Part shown: positions 24,386 to 32,160 of the stretch, one piece after another
How the letters are laid out: every line of letters starts with the position of its first letter
Numbering within the stretch: position 1 is the stretch's first letter
Assembly (NCBI GenBank): GCA_910584235.1
Contig: CAJTZD010000037.1
Span: 1-39,733 of the forward strand
DNA: 39,733 nucleotides
DNA from: an uncultured Acetatifactor sp.
Lineage (GTDB): Bacteria > Bacillota > Clostridia > Lachnospirales > Lachnospiraceae
Direction: 5' to 3'
Notes under the pieces: generated by a model
The model's database searches: none
What the model saw: the letters and a program-made list of their open reading frames with translations, nothing else
What the model was told of the DNA's origin: nothing
Made by a program: the position numbers and the translations under genes

Positions 24386-25438
24386 TTAATTCTGCGTCAT
24401 TACAGTCTGATCTTTTGGAAAATAAAGGCATATAGAAGTGGACCGTTTCCACTCCGATTCCGCCCGGATCCCGATGCCCAGCCGCTCACAAAGTTGCGCA
24501 CACAGATATAGCCCCATGCCGGTGGCAGCCCCCATGCCGGTGGCAGCCCCCATCCTGGTGGCAGCCCCTGCGCCCCGCCCGTTGCTGCCTACGAAGCCCT
24601 TGTCGAAGATCCGGGGCAGTTCGCTTTGCCGGATGCCCACCCCATTGTCGGTGACGGACAATTCCACATAGCCGTCTGCATCCCGGGAGGCAAAGTCCAG
24701 GACAAGAGGCCTGGCGCTTTTGTATTTCAGGCTGTTGGAAATCAACTGGGTCAGGAGAAAAGACACCCACCTTGAGTCAGAGTACACCTTGTGGGAAAGA
24801 TTTTCGGTGTGCACACTTACGTTGTTTTCTATCAAAAGCTGTTTGTTCCTGGTCAGCACATTCATGACGCATTCCCGCAGAGAGATTTCCCGAATGAGAT
24901 AATCCTTTTCCGCCACACCCAGCCGGGCGTAAAAAAGCACCTTTTCCACATCCTGCCCGATGCGCTGGGTCTGGGCCAAAATCCTGCGGGTGACGTCCGT
25001 CTTGTTATTTTCGCACAGCAGCTCGATGCCCGTCACAGGCAGCTTGATTTCATGGACCCACTGTTCCAAAAATTCCTGATACTCTCTGGTCTGTCTTTGG
25101 GAGGAAGCCACCTGATCCGCCATAGACTTTAGCGCCCTCTGCAGCATGTGAAAGTACACCTGTTCCAAGGCGGAATCCGGCGCGTCAGCGATTTCGGCCA
25201 TCAGATATTTTGGCTCCAGCACACCGAATGTATCCCGCAGGTAGGAGAGCCTGCGGCGCTTTTTCTGCCAGCAGCAGACCAAAGTGGAAAAGAGAATCAG
25301 GCAAAAACACATCCAGAGCAGAATAAGCTGCGCCGCACTGACGCCGAAAGCGGCCAGAACAAGCGTAAAGAACAGCCCTCCGCTGAAACACACCAGCAAG
25401 ACACCTTTGATTTCATGCATGTAATCAAAAAGCTTCAT
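24386..25438 (-). CDS. BceS-like intramembrane-sensing histidine kinase
   Basis: The 350-residue kinase has two close membrane helices (about 12-30 and 36-56) with almost no outer loop, the mark of intramembrane-sensing kinases that listen to a Bce transporter. The H box VHEIKLPV gives His129 as phospho-acceptor. The N box QLISNSLKY, G1 DNGVGI and G2 TGMGLYL complete the ATP domain. The stretch before G2 is expanded by three tandem GAATxM units (18-bp DNA repeat at 24512-24565), lengthening the ATP lid. Its partner regulator lies 69 bases upstream. ATG 25438 has a weak CGGGG site. Confidence 0.88.
   Translation of the reverse strand: MKLFDYMHEIKGVLLVCFSGGLFFTLVLAAFGVSAAQLILLWMCFCLILFSTLVCCWQKKRRRLSYLRDTFGVLEPKYLMAEIADAPDSALEQVYFHMLQRALKSMADQVASSQRQTREYQEFLEQWVHEIKLPVTGIELLCENNKTDVTRRILAQTQRIGQDVEKVLFYARLGVAEKDYLIREISLRECVMNVLTRNKQLLIENNVSVHTENLSHKVYSDSRWVSFLLTQLISNSLKYKSARPLVLDFASRDADGYVELSVTDNGVGIRQSELPRIFDKGFVGSNGRGAGAATRMGAATGMGAATGMGLYLCAQLCERLGIGIRAESEWKRSTSICLYFPKDQTVMTQN
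24512..24565. repeat. Three tandem 18-bp repeats inside the kinase gene
   Basis: Units are 24512-24529, 24530-24547 and 24548-24565. The first two are identical (CCCCATGCCGGTGGCAGC on the plus strand) and the third has two changes. Each unit encodes six residues, so gain or loss keeps the reading frame. They sit in the ATP-lid region just before the G2 box. Confidence 0.9.
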
Positions 25439-25507
25439 ATGAACACCCCGTGTCTGCCGCCGGCAGCAGCACTAATGAAAAGTCGGGAAGAGGGATTGCA
25501 GAGGGAA

Positions 25508-26194
25508 CTAATTCTCACACTGATAACCCATGCCCCGCCTGGTCTGGATGAAGTCATTCTCCCCCAGAGCCCGCAGCTTCTCCCTAAGGCGCATGACGTT
25601 TACGCTTAAGGTATTGTCGTCGGTGTGGATTTCATTATCCCACAGGTACTCTATGATATCCGCTCTGGGCACGATTTCCCCCGGATGCAGGAAGAGCAGA
25701 TACATGATTTTCAGCTCCGTTTTGGTCAGCTCCACGGATTTGCCGTCCTTGGTCAGGGTACCCGTCACGGTGTCCAGCCGCACGCCCCTGTGCTCCATGG
25801 GACAGGAACGGGTTCCGGCAGCAGCGGCAGCAGCAGCCCCGCGTCTGAGCAGTGCTCCGATTCTGGCCAGCAGCACGGGGATGTTGTAGGGCTTGGAGAC
25901 ATAGTCGTCCCCGCCGAGAGTCAGGGCCTGGAGCTCGTCCATGGCGGTGTCCCGGCCTGTGAGGAACAGGATGGGCACAGCGGAAAAGCTGCGGACGGCA
26001 GTGCAGACCTGATACCCGTCCTGCCCCGGCAGACTGATGTCCAGCAGGATCAGATCAGGGGACGCCTCCCGCACCTGGCGGGGTACATCCCTGAAATCGG
26101 TGACGCCGGATACCTGATAGCCCTGATTGGAAAGGAGAGTCTTCAATTCCTCCCGTATCAGGGAGTCGTCTTCTATAAGGAGTATCTTTAACAT
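25508..26194 (-). CDS. OmpR-family response regulator (BceR-like)
   Basis: The 228-residue regulator has a receiver domain with acidic pocket Asp9/Asp10, phospho-acceptor Asp52 (LLDISLPG), Thr79 and Lys101 (SKPYN). An alanine-only linker run (about 120-126) precedes a winged-helix DNA-binding domain (about 133-228, ending RRGMGYQCEN). It probably takes phosphate from the BceS-like kinase and binds the dyad at 22161-22174. ATG 26194 has AGGAAAGG upstream. No clear promoter is visible in the 65 bases before it, so it may be co-transcribed with the APH-like gene upstream. Confidence 0.9.
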   Translation of the reverse strand: MLKILLIEDDSLIREELKTLLSNQGYQVSGVTDFRDVPRQVREASPDLILLDISLPGQDGYQVCTAVRSFSAVPILFLTGRDTAMDELQALTLGGDDYVSKPYNIPVLLARIGALLRRGAAAAAAAGTRSCPMEHRGVRLDTVTGTLTKDGKSVELTKTELKIMYLLFLHPGEIVPRADIIEYLWDNEIHTDDNTLSVNVMRLREKLRALGENDFIQTRRGMGYQCEN

Positions 26195-26259
26195 GGAAAT
26201 GATCCTTTCCTCAAGGATTACGGCGCCACCGGGGCCGCACCGCTTTCCCTGTCATGTCG

Positions 26260-27045
26260 TCAGAACAGCTCGTCCAGCAGGATATAGTAACGAATCTTCT
26301 CCCAGTCCGGCTCCAGCCCCAGCTCCCGGAACAGCAGCAGGTCGTCATAGGCCCCATAACTTCGCCCATGATATCTGCCGCTGTAATTGTGGGACAGACT
26401 CCGGTAGCACAGGGCGATGTCGCACCACTTGTCGGCGATGCCGGCCCTGCCCAGGTCGATGTAGCCGGAAACCTCAGCACCCATGCCGAATATATTGGGA
26501 AGACAGTAGTCTCCGTGGGACAGCGCAAGGTCCTCCTTTGGCCTGTTCTCCCAGAGCCATTCCAGCAGGGCATCCGGATCCGCGAAGCCTTTTTCCCCGA
26601 AAGTATCCGGCTCCACATTGTCCATGTCCACCAGGCCGTGATCGATATTGTACCGCGCCTGCTCCAGCTTGCGCTCCAGACGCCAGTCGCCGGGACAGAA
26701 ATCCATATCAGCGGCCCAGAGCCGCTTCAGGCCATGGGCCAGGAGCCTGGCCTGGAGGGCCGGATTTTCCATATAACTTTCGGAGCAGGCCATTTCTCCG
26801 GGACATTTCTCCATGAGCAGGTAAGATTTGCCGTCCTGTACGGCATGGGCATAGATTTTCGGAACCGGAAGCTTCCCCTGGAGGTATTGCAGCATGGAAA
26901 GCTCATTTTCCGCTTCCGGGCCGGGATTCTGAATCTTCAATACCTTTTCCTCAAACAGCAGGACGCAGGAGCCGGACATGCCATAATCGTCCGTGTTGTA
27001 AGCTTCGCTTTCAATGAGATTCTGTATTTTCTGCGGTAATAACAT
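26260..27045 (-). CDS. APH(3')-like aminoglycoside phosphotransferase
   Basis: The 261-residue kinase has the Brenner-type catalytic loop LSHGDYCLPNIF near residue 175 and the metal-binding segment GYIDLGRAGIADKWCDIAL, both hallmarks of APH(3')-type enzymes, which phosphorylate kanamycin-like aminoglycosides with ATP. The length matches the family (about 260-270). The N-terminal lobe has VLKIQ with the ATP lysine and LLMEKCPGE at the hinge. ATG 27045 has AAAAGGAAG upstream, and a consensus promoter lies at 27088-27116. Whether it confers resistance, and to which drug, is not readable here; a non-resistance kinase role is the alternative. Confidence 0.82.
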   Translation of the reverse strand: MLLPQKIQNLIESEAYNTDDYGMSGSCVLLFEEKVLKIQNPGPEAENELSMLQYLQGKLPVPKIYAHAVQDGKSYLLMEKCPGEMACSESYMENPALQARLLAHGLKRLWAADMDFCPGDWRLERKLEQARYNIDHGLVDMDNVEPDTFGEKGFADPDALLEWLWENRPKEDLALSHGDYCLPNIFGMGAEVSGYIDLGRAGIADKWCDIALCYRSLSHNYSGRYHGRSYGAYDDLLLFRELGLEPDWEKIRYYILLDELF

Positions 27046-27087
27046 AGCGGGATATCTTCCTTTTGGCGTTTGGCACTATTTTTGCTT

Positions 27088-27116
27088 ATTATACATTTTT
27101 ATCATGGAGAATGCAA
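27088..27116 (-). promoter_or_regulatory. Promoter of the APH-like gene
   Basis: On the minus strand TTGCAT (27116-27111) and TATAAT (27093-27088) are 17 bp apart, a near-consensus sigma-A promoter about 43 bases before the start codon. It may also drive the two-component genes downstream. Confidence 0.7.
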
Positions 27117-27129
27117 CAAATAGGTAACC

Positions 27130-27375
27130 TTAATCTAACTCGGCCTGATAGTTTTTCCAGAACGCATAGGTCGCAGGTTTTTCTATGGTAAAGTCTCTTT
27201 CCGGAATATAATCTACGGCAAAGCAGTGAGTCACTGCCTGCATATCCATTGGGTTCTCTTTATCTAAAGCATGAAGCTCTCCTGTCTGAGTCTGTGACTC
27301 CGCAATGCACATGCTCAATGGATTGTCTGCTTTGCGGAATAATACGGCGCAGGGGCGGACAGGATAATGGTACAA
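27130..27375 (-). pseudogene. Possible gene remnant upstream of bile salt hydrolase
   Basis: An 81-codon minus-strand frame opens with TTG, lacks a ribosome site, and overlaps the leader of the plus-strand hydrolase gene. Its C-terminal half (MQAVTHCFAVDYIPERDF, then a Trp-Lys-Asn tail) reads like real protein. It could be the end of a lost gene. I do not recognise the family. Otherwise the 27046-27392 gap holds only the two divergent leaders. Confidence 0.25.
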
Positions 27376-27392
27376 TTATGGAGGTGACGAGT

Positions 27393-28367
27393 ATGTGTAC
27401 GGCAGCAACTTATCGGACAAAGGATTTTTACTTCGGACGCACGCTGGATTACTATTTTTCCTATGGGGAGGAGATTGTGGTAATGCCCCGGCGCTACAGG
27501 CTGCGTTTCCGCGCCGCGGCAGCCATGGAAAGCCATTATGCCATGGTTGGCATGGCCCATATGGCAAAGGGGCAGCCCCTGTATTACGATGCCGTAAATG
27601 AGAGAGGGCTGGGGATGGCAGGGCTGAACTTCGTGGGCAATGCGGTCTATGCGAAAGAAGAGCCGGGCAGAGACAATGTGGCGCAGTTTGAGTTTATTCC
27701 GTGGATTCTGGGACAGTGCGCCTCTGTAGGGGAGGCCAGGCTTCTGCTGGAGGGGACGAACCTGACGGACACGGCTTTCAGCGACAATCTGCCCCTGGCC
27801 GCGCTCCACTGGATGATCGCGGACAGGGAGGGCTCTATTGTGGTGGAATCCGTCAGGGACGGACTGAAAGTGTACGACAATCCGGCAGGCATCCTGGCCA
27901 ACAATCCGCCCTTTCCGGAGCAGCTGTCCAGGCTGGCCAATTATATGCATCTGTCTGCGAAGATTCCGCGGAATCTGTTCTCGGACAGGCTGTCCCTGGA
28001 GCCCCACAGTCTGGGGCTGGGAGCCTGGGGACTTCCCGGGGACCTGTCCTCCCAGTCCCGCTTTGTGCGGGCGGCTTTTGTGAAGATGAATTCGGTCTCC
28101 GGGGACTCGGAATCCGAGAGCGTCAGCCAGTTCTTCCACATCTTGGGCGCGGTGGACCAGCAGCGGGGATGCTGTGAGGCACAGGAGGGAAAGTACGAGA
28201 CCACCATCTATACCTGCTGCTGCAATGCAGACAAAGGGATTTACTATTACACCACCTATGAGAATCATCAGATCACGGCAGTGGACATGTACAGAGAGGA
28301 TCTGGACGGCGGGACATTGGCAGAGTATCCCCTGGTTTACGGACAGCATATCCTGATGCAGAATTAA
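27393..28367 (+). CDS. bsh: Bile salt hydrolase (choloylglycine hydrolase family)
   Basis: The 324-residue Ntn-hydrolase begins MCTAAT, so Cys2 becomes the N-terminal nucleophile after Met removal. Family residues are clear: FGRTLDYY (Arg16, Asp19), NEKGLG-like NERGLGMAGLNF, LHWMIADREGSIVVE, ILANNPPF with the active-site Asn, and SRFVRAAF with the conserved Arg. The closing segments FFHILGAV and GIYYYTTYENHQITAVDM match clostridial choloylglycine hydrolase closely. It removes glycine or taurine from conjugated bile acids and is usually cytoplasmic. ATG 27393 follows GGAGGTGA. The family also contains penicillin V acylases, but the segments here favour bile salts. A terminator follows. Confidence 0.88.
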   Translation: MCTAATYRTKDFYFGRTLDYYFSYGEEIVVMPRRYRLRFRAAAAMESHYAMVGMAHMAKGQPLYYDAVNERGLGMAGLNFVGNAVYAKEEPGRDNVAQFEFIPWILGQCASVGEARLLLEGTNLTDTAFSDNLPLAALHWMIADREGSIVVESVRDGLKVYDNPAGILANNPPFPEQLSRLANYMHLSAKIPRNLFSDRLSLEPHSLGLGAWGLPGDLSSQSRFVRAAFVKMNSVSGDSESESVSQFFHILGAVDQQRGCCEAQEGKYETTIYTCCCNADKGIYYYTTYENHQITAVDMYREDLDGGTLAEYPLVYGQHILMQN

Positions 28368-28391
28368 CGGGAAGCTTTCGGTCATTGTTCG

Positions 28392-28427
28392 AAAGACAGC
28401 TCATTTCAGCGGGGCTGTCTTTTGTTA
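28392..28427 (+). terminator. Intrinsic terminator after bile salt hydrolase
   Basis: AAAGACAGC (28392-28400) pairs with GCTGTCTTT (28414-28422), followed by TGTTAT. It closes the hydrolase as a single-gene unit. Confidence 0.7.
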
Positions 28428-28580
28428 TACCCAAAAGGGACATAACGGGGCCGGGGTTATTCGTAAAGTTTATAAATTTATAGGTGGCAAAGCCGTGGCA
28501 GACATGGTACAATATTGGCACAAAATGATTTTATCTGATCTTTGGCACAAAATATGACAGAAGAAAGGCATGGGCACGAT

Positions 28581-30113
28581 ATGTATGACGTAGCAATCAT
28601 AGGCGCAGGGGTGGTAGGCGGAATGCTGGCCAGGACGCTGGCGGCCTACGACTTGAAGATCTGTATTCTGGAAAAGGAAAGCGATGTGGGGATGGGTGCC
28701 ACCCGGGCCAACTCCGGTATTGCCCACGCGGGATATGACGCCGAAGAGGGAAGCCTGAAAGCAAAGCTGAATGTACAGGGCTCCCGGATGATGGAGCAGA
28801 TCACAAAGGAACTGGGCGTGCCGTACCGCAGGAACGGTTCCTTAGTCATAGGCTTCGGAGACGAAGACAGGGAGAGCATAGAGAAGCTCTACGCCCGGGG
28901 CTTGAAGAACGGAGTGGAGGAGCTGCGCGTAATAGACGGAGAGGAGGCCAGGCGCCTGGAACCGGGTCTGGCTGACGGCGTGACCTGCGCCCTCTATGCG
29001 CCCACGGCCGCAATCGTCTGCCCCTATGAGCTGGCTGTCGCCGCGGTGGGGAATGCCATGGACAACGGCGCGGAGCTGCTGCTGGATTTTGAGGCAGCGC
29101 ATATTGAGAAAAAAGAGGGGTATTACGAAATCTGCGCCGCAGCCTGCAGCCAGGGAAGCTGCGGGAGCCCGGCAGACGCGGAGCAGGGAGAGAGCTTACA
29201 GGGAAAAGAGCCGTCGGGAGCTTCCGCTTTCCCGCAGATGCCGCAGCCGCGGAAAGTCTGCGCCAGATATGTGGTGAACGCCGCCGGAATCTACGCGGAT
29301 GAGGTGGCGAAGCTGGCAGGGGACCACTCCATACAGATTCATCCCCGCAGGGGCGAGTATCTGCTGCTGGACAGGGAGTGCGGCGATGTGGTGTCCCATA
29401 CCATCTTCCGCACTCCCTCCAAAATGGGAAAAGGCATCCTGATCACGCCCACGGTGGACGGAAATATTCTGGTAGGCCCTACCTCCGTGGACGGAGAGGA
29501 CAAGGAGGACAAGGCTACCACACAGCAGGGGCTGGCTGAAATTACAGCCAGGGCCCGGGAGAATGTGAAAGATATCCCCCTGCGCAAGGTCATCACCTCC
29601 TTTACGGGGCTTCGCGCCGCGGGGAACACAGGGGACTTTATCATCAATTCCCCCAGCCAGGGCTTTGTCAATGTAGCCGGAATCGAATCCCCGGGTCTTA
29701 CGGCCGCGCCCGCCATTGGGGAGTATGTAAAAGACATGCTGGCCGGACAGGGACTTGAGCTGCGCCGGAAACCGGACTATCAGCCCTGCCGCAGGCCCGT
29801 GTACGCGTTCCGGAATGCTTCCGTGGAAGAAAAGAATGAGATGATCCGCCGGGACAGGGCCTATGGCAGGGTGGTCTGCCGCTGCGAGACAGTGACCGAG
29901 GGGGAGATCGTGGCTGCGATTCGCCAGAACCCGCCCGCCCGGGACTTAGACGGCATCAAGCGCCGCACCCGGGCTCAGATGGGACGCTGCCAGGGAGGCT
30001 TCTGCATGCCCTATCTGGCAGAGATTCTGTCCAGGGAGCTGGGGATTTCCTATGAGGAGATCACAAAGTCCGGCAAAGGATCCGAAATCAACGTATGCAA
30101 GACAAAGGAATAG
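28581..30113 (+). CDS. GlpA-like FAD-dependent glycerol-3-phosphate dehydrogenase
   Basis: The 510-residue flavoprotein has an N-terminal dinucleotide motif (DVAIIGAGVVGG) and a DAO-type fold (MGATRANSGIAHAGYD). The C-terminal BFD-like domain has a CRCE pair near residue 434 and CQGGFC near 471, likely a [2Fe-2S] cluster. This is the layout of anaerobic GlpA-type dehydrogenases, which oxidise glycerol 3-phosphate to dihydroxyacetone phosphate; other 2-hydroxy acids are possible. A low-complexity insertion around residues 192-225 separates two halves of the FAD domain. ATG 28581 has AGAAAGG upstream; longer starts at 28542 or 28554 lack a site. The next two genes complete a common clostridial trio. 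Confidence 0.82.
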   Translation: MYDVAIIGAGVVGGMLARTLAAYDLKICILEKESDVGMGATRANSGIAHAGYDAEEGSLKAKLNVQGSRMMEQITKELGVPYRRNGSLVIGFGDEDRESIEKLYARGLKNGVEELRVIDGEEARRLEPGLADGVTCALYAPTAAIVCPYELAVAAVGNAMDNGAELLLDFEAAHIEKKEGYYEICAAACSQGSCGSPADAEQGESLQGKEPSGASAFPQMPQPRKVCARYVVNAAGIYADEVAKLAGDHSIQIHPRRGEYLLLDRECGDVVSHTIFRTPSKMGKGILITPTVDGNILVGPTSVDGEDKEDKATTQQGLAEITARARENVKDIPLRKVITSFTGLRAAGNTGDFIINSPSQGFVNVAGIESPGLTAAPAIGEYVKDMLAGQGLELRRKPDYQPCRRPVYAFRNASVEEKNEMIRRDRAYGRVVCRCETVTEGEIVAAIRQNPPARDLDGIKRRTRAQMGRCQGGFCMPYLAEILSRELGISYEEITKSGKGSEINVCKTKE

Positions 30114-30252
30114 TATATAAAGATACGTCGCAGCCGGGCTGCGGCATAAAGGTTAGAATGAAAGCTGCGCCGGAAAGAGGCTGACAGGCGCCGGCAGGGA
30201 AACCGGCCGGAACAGACAATGGCACAGGGACGATAAAGGAGACGAAAGCAAA

Positions 30253-31539
30253 ATGACGGATTTGGTTATCATCGGAGGCGGACCCGCCGGGATGAGCGCG
30301 GCAGTGGCCGCGTATGAGAGCGGCATCAGGGATATCTTGATTCTGGAGAGGGACAGCCGGCTGGGCGGCATCCTGCAGCAGTGCATCCACAACGGCTTCG
30401 GCCTGCACCGTTTCGGGGAGGAGCTGACTGGCCCGGAATATGCCTGGAAATATGAAAAACAGGTGCGGGACCTGGGGATTCCCGTGAAATTAAATACCAT
30501 GGTGCTGTCCGTCACGCCCGAAAGGACCATCACCGCCACCAATGAAGAGGAGGGCATCTTTACCATTGAGGCAAAGGCCATTGTCCTTGCCATGGGCTGC
30601 CGGGAACGGCCCAGAGGCGCCCTGAATATCGCAGGCACCCGCCCCGCGGGCATTTACAGCGCGGGAACGGCCCAGAAGCTGGTGAACCGCAAGGGATACA
30701 TGCCCGGAAAGAGCGTGGTTATCTTAGGCTCCGGGGATATCGGCCTGATCATGGCCAGGCGCATGACCTTGGAGGGCGCAAAGGTAAAGGCCGTGTGCGA
30801 GCTGATGCCCTATTCCGGAGGCCTTGCCAGGAATATCGAGCAGTGCCTGAACGATTTTGACATTCCCCTGAAGCTGAGCCATACGGTGGTGGAGATCCAC
30901 GGCAGAAAACGGCTGGAGGGCGTCACCATCGCCAAAGTGGACGAAAACCGCCGTCCCATCCAAGAGACCAGGGAGTACATTCCCTGCGACACATTGCTGC
31001 TGTCCGTGGGCCTGATTCCGGAGAATGAACTGTCCCTGCAGGCAGGAGTGGAGATGGACAGCGTCACCGGAGGCGCGTTGGTGGACCAGGACAGACAGAC
31101 CTCCGCGGAGGGCATTTTCTCCTGCGGCAATGTGCTCCATGTACATGATCTGGTGGACTTCGTATCCGAGGAGGCTGCCATCGCGGGAAAGTGCGCGGCG
31201 GACTTCATCCGGGAGGGTTCCGGGGAGAGATGCGGCGCTTCGGCGCAGGCTGACATTCCCGCGGAAATTTCCATGGAAACGGGAATTCCTATTACAACAG
31301 ACGGAAAAGTTCGGTATACCGTTCCCCAGAGAATTACAAAGCGCAAGGATTTCACCCTGTACTTCCGGGTGGCGGACAGGTACCGGAATGTGAAAATCAA
31401 TGTGGTCAGCGACGGTAAAGTAATCCATTCTGTCCGCAGGCCTAAGGCCGTGCCGGGAGAGATGGAGAATATCAGGCTTAAGGGAGAGCTTCTGGAGGGA
31501 GTGACCGGGCTGCGGGTAGAACTGGAGGAGCTGGCGTAA
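30253..31539 (+). CDS. GlpB-like NAD(P)/FAD-dependent oxidoreductase
   Basis: The 428-residue protein has an FAD motif at its start (LVIIGGGPAGMSAA), a second dinucleotide motif near residue 157 (VVILGSGDIGLIMA), and the FAD-closing segment GIFSCGNVLHVHDLVD. It belongs to the pyridine nucleotide-disulfide fold without a redox CxxxxC pair. In the trio with the GlpA-like protein and DUF1667 it probably hands electrons between NAD(H) and the dehydrogenase. ATG 30253 has AAAGGAGAC upstream. A gap of 139 bases from the previous gene shows no promoter, so the genes are likely one transcript. Confidence 0.8.
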   Translation: MTDLVIIGGGPAGMSAAVAAYESGIRDILILERDSRLGGILQQCIHNGFGLHRFGEELTGPEYAWKYEKQVRDLGIPVKLNTMVLSVTPERTITATNEEEGIFTIEAKAIVLAMGCRERPRGALNIAGTRPAGIYSAGTAQKLVNRKGYMPGKSVVILGSGDIGLIMARRMTLEGAKVKAVCELMPYSGGLARNIEQCLNDFDIPLKLSHTVVEIHGRKRLEGVTIAKVDENRRPIQETREYIPCDTLLLSVGLIPENELSLQAGVEMDSVTGGALVDQDRQTSAEGIFSCGNVLHVHDLVDFVSEEAAIAGKCAADFIREGSGERCGASAQADIPAEISMETGIPITTDGKVRYTVPQRITKRKDFTLYFRVADRYRNVKINVVSDGKVIHSVRRPKAVPGEMENIRLKGELLEGVTGLRVELEELA

Positions 31540-31717
31540 GGAAAAGGAAGACGGCGCCAGGCAGAGCACGGGCCGGGAAATCAGGGTTTCGGCCAAATGG
31601 CCCACAGCCGGCCGTGGGGTAAGAAAACCCGGAACACCGGCTTTGGCACAGGCCGAATGCAGGTTTGCAGGAGCAGGCCGCGGCTGTCAGGGCTCAGGAG
31701 ATAAAAGGAGTGCGAAA

Positions 31718-32071
31718 ATGACGAAGCGAGAGATGACATGTATCATATGCCCTATGGGATGTTCTCTGACAGTGGAGATGGAGGGAGAGGAAATCACATC
31801 CATAAGCGGCAATACCTGCAAGCGGGGGGCGGCCTATGCGGAAGCTGAGGTGAGCCATCCCCAGAGGACCGTGACCAGTACCATGCGCTGTGATAACGGG
31901 GAAGTCCTGGCTGTGAAGACAGACAGGCCCATCCCGAAATCCAAAGTCATGGACTGTATGGGCCTGATCAACGCCCATACCGCGAAGCTGCCGGTGGCTG
32001 TGGGGGAGGTGCTGATCAGAGACGTATTCGGCAGCAATATTATAGCCACAGAGAACAAAACGGCCCAGTAA
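31718..32071 (+). CDS. DUF1667 Cys-rich protein
   Basis: This 117-residue protein has Cys8, Cys11 and Cys15 in TCIICPMGC and a fourth, Cys34, in GNTCKRG, a likely Fe-S or metal site. DUF1667 proteins are regularly encoded after GlpA/GlpB-like oxidoreductases and probably act as a small electron-transfer or assembly partner; the exact role is not established. ATG 31718 has AAAAGGAG upstream, which decides against the in-frame start at 31643. The 178-base gap before it holds only GC-rich sequence with short dyads and no clear gene. Confidence 0.85.
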   Translation: MTKREMTCIICPMGCSLTVEMEGEEITSISGNTCKRGAAYAEAEVSHPQRTVTSTMRCDNGEVLAVKTDRPIPKSKVMDCMGLINAHTAKLPVAVGEVLIRDVFGSNIIATENKTAQ

Positions 32072-32160
32072 GGCGGCAGTAAGGTGCCGGAAATTCGCCG
32101 TGGGAAAGCGGAGGGCGGGGAAAGCCGATTTTGAGAGAAGACTGAAAAAGAGGTGGTTGT

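Noticed and set aside
24512..24565. Tandem repeats as a possible CRISPR array
   Set aside because: The units are only 18 bp, directly adjacent with no spacers, and lie in frame inside a kinase gene.
25800..25840. Alanine-repeat region in the response regulator as an unstable repeat
   Set aside because: The alanine codons are mixed and the run lies in the flexible linker between domains, so an ordinary low-complexity linker is enough.
27315..28385. A 356-codon minus-strand open frame
   Set aside because: It is antisense to bile salt hydrolase, which shows all catalytic residues.
28515..28553. Two TTGGCACAAAAT direct repeats (28515-28526, 28542-28553), like the -24 half of sigma-54 promoters
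   Set aside because: Neither copy is followed by the TTGC-type -12 element at the right spacing, and no sigma-54 activator is seen. The repeat may still be a minor regulatory site.
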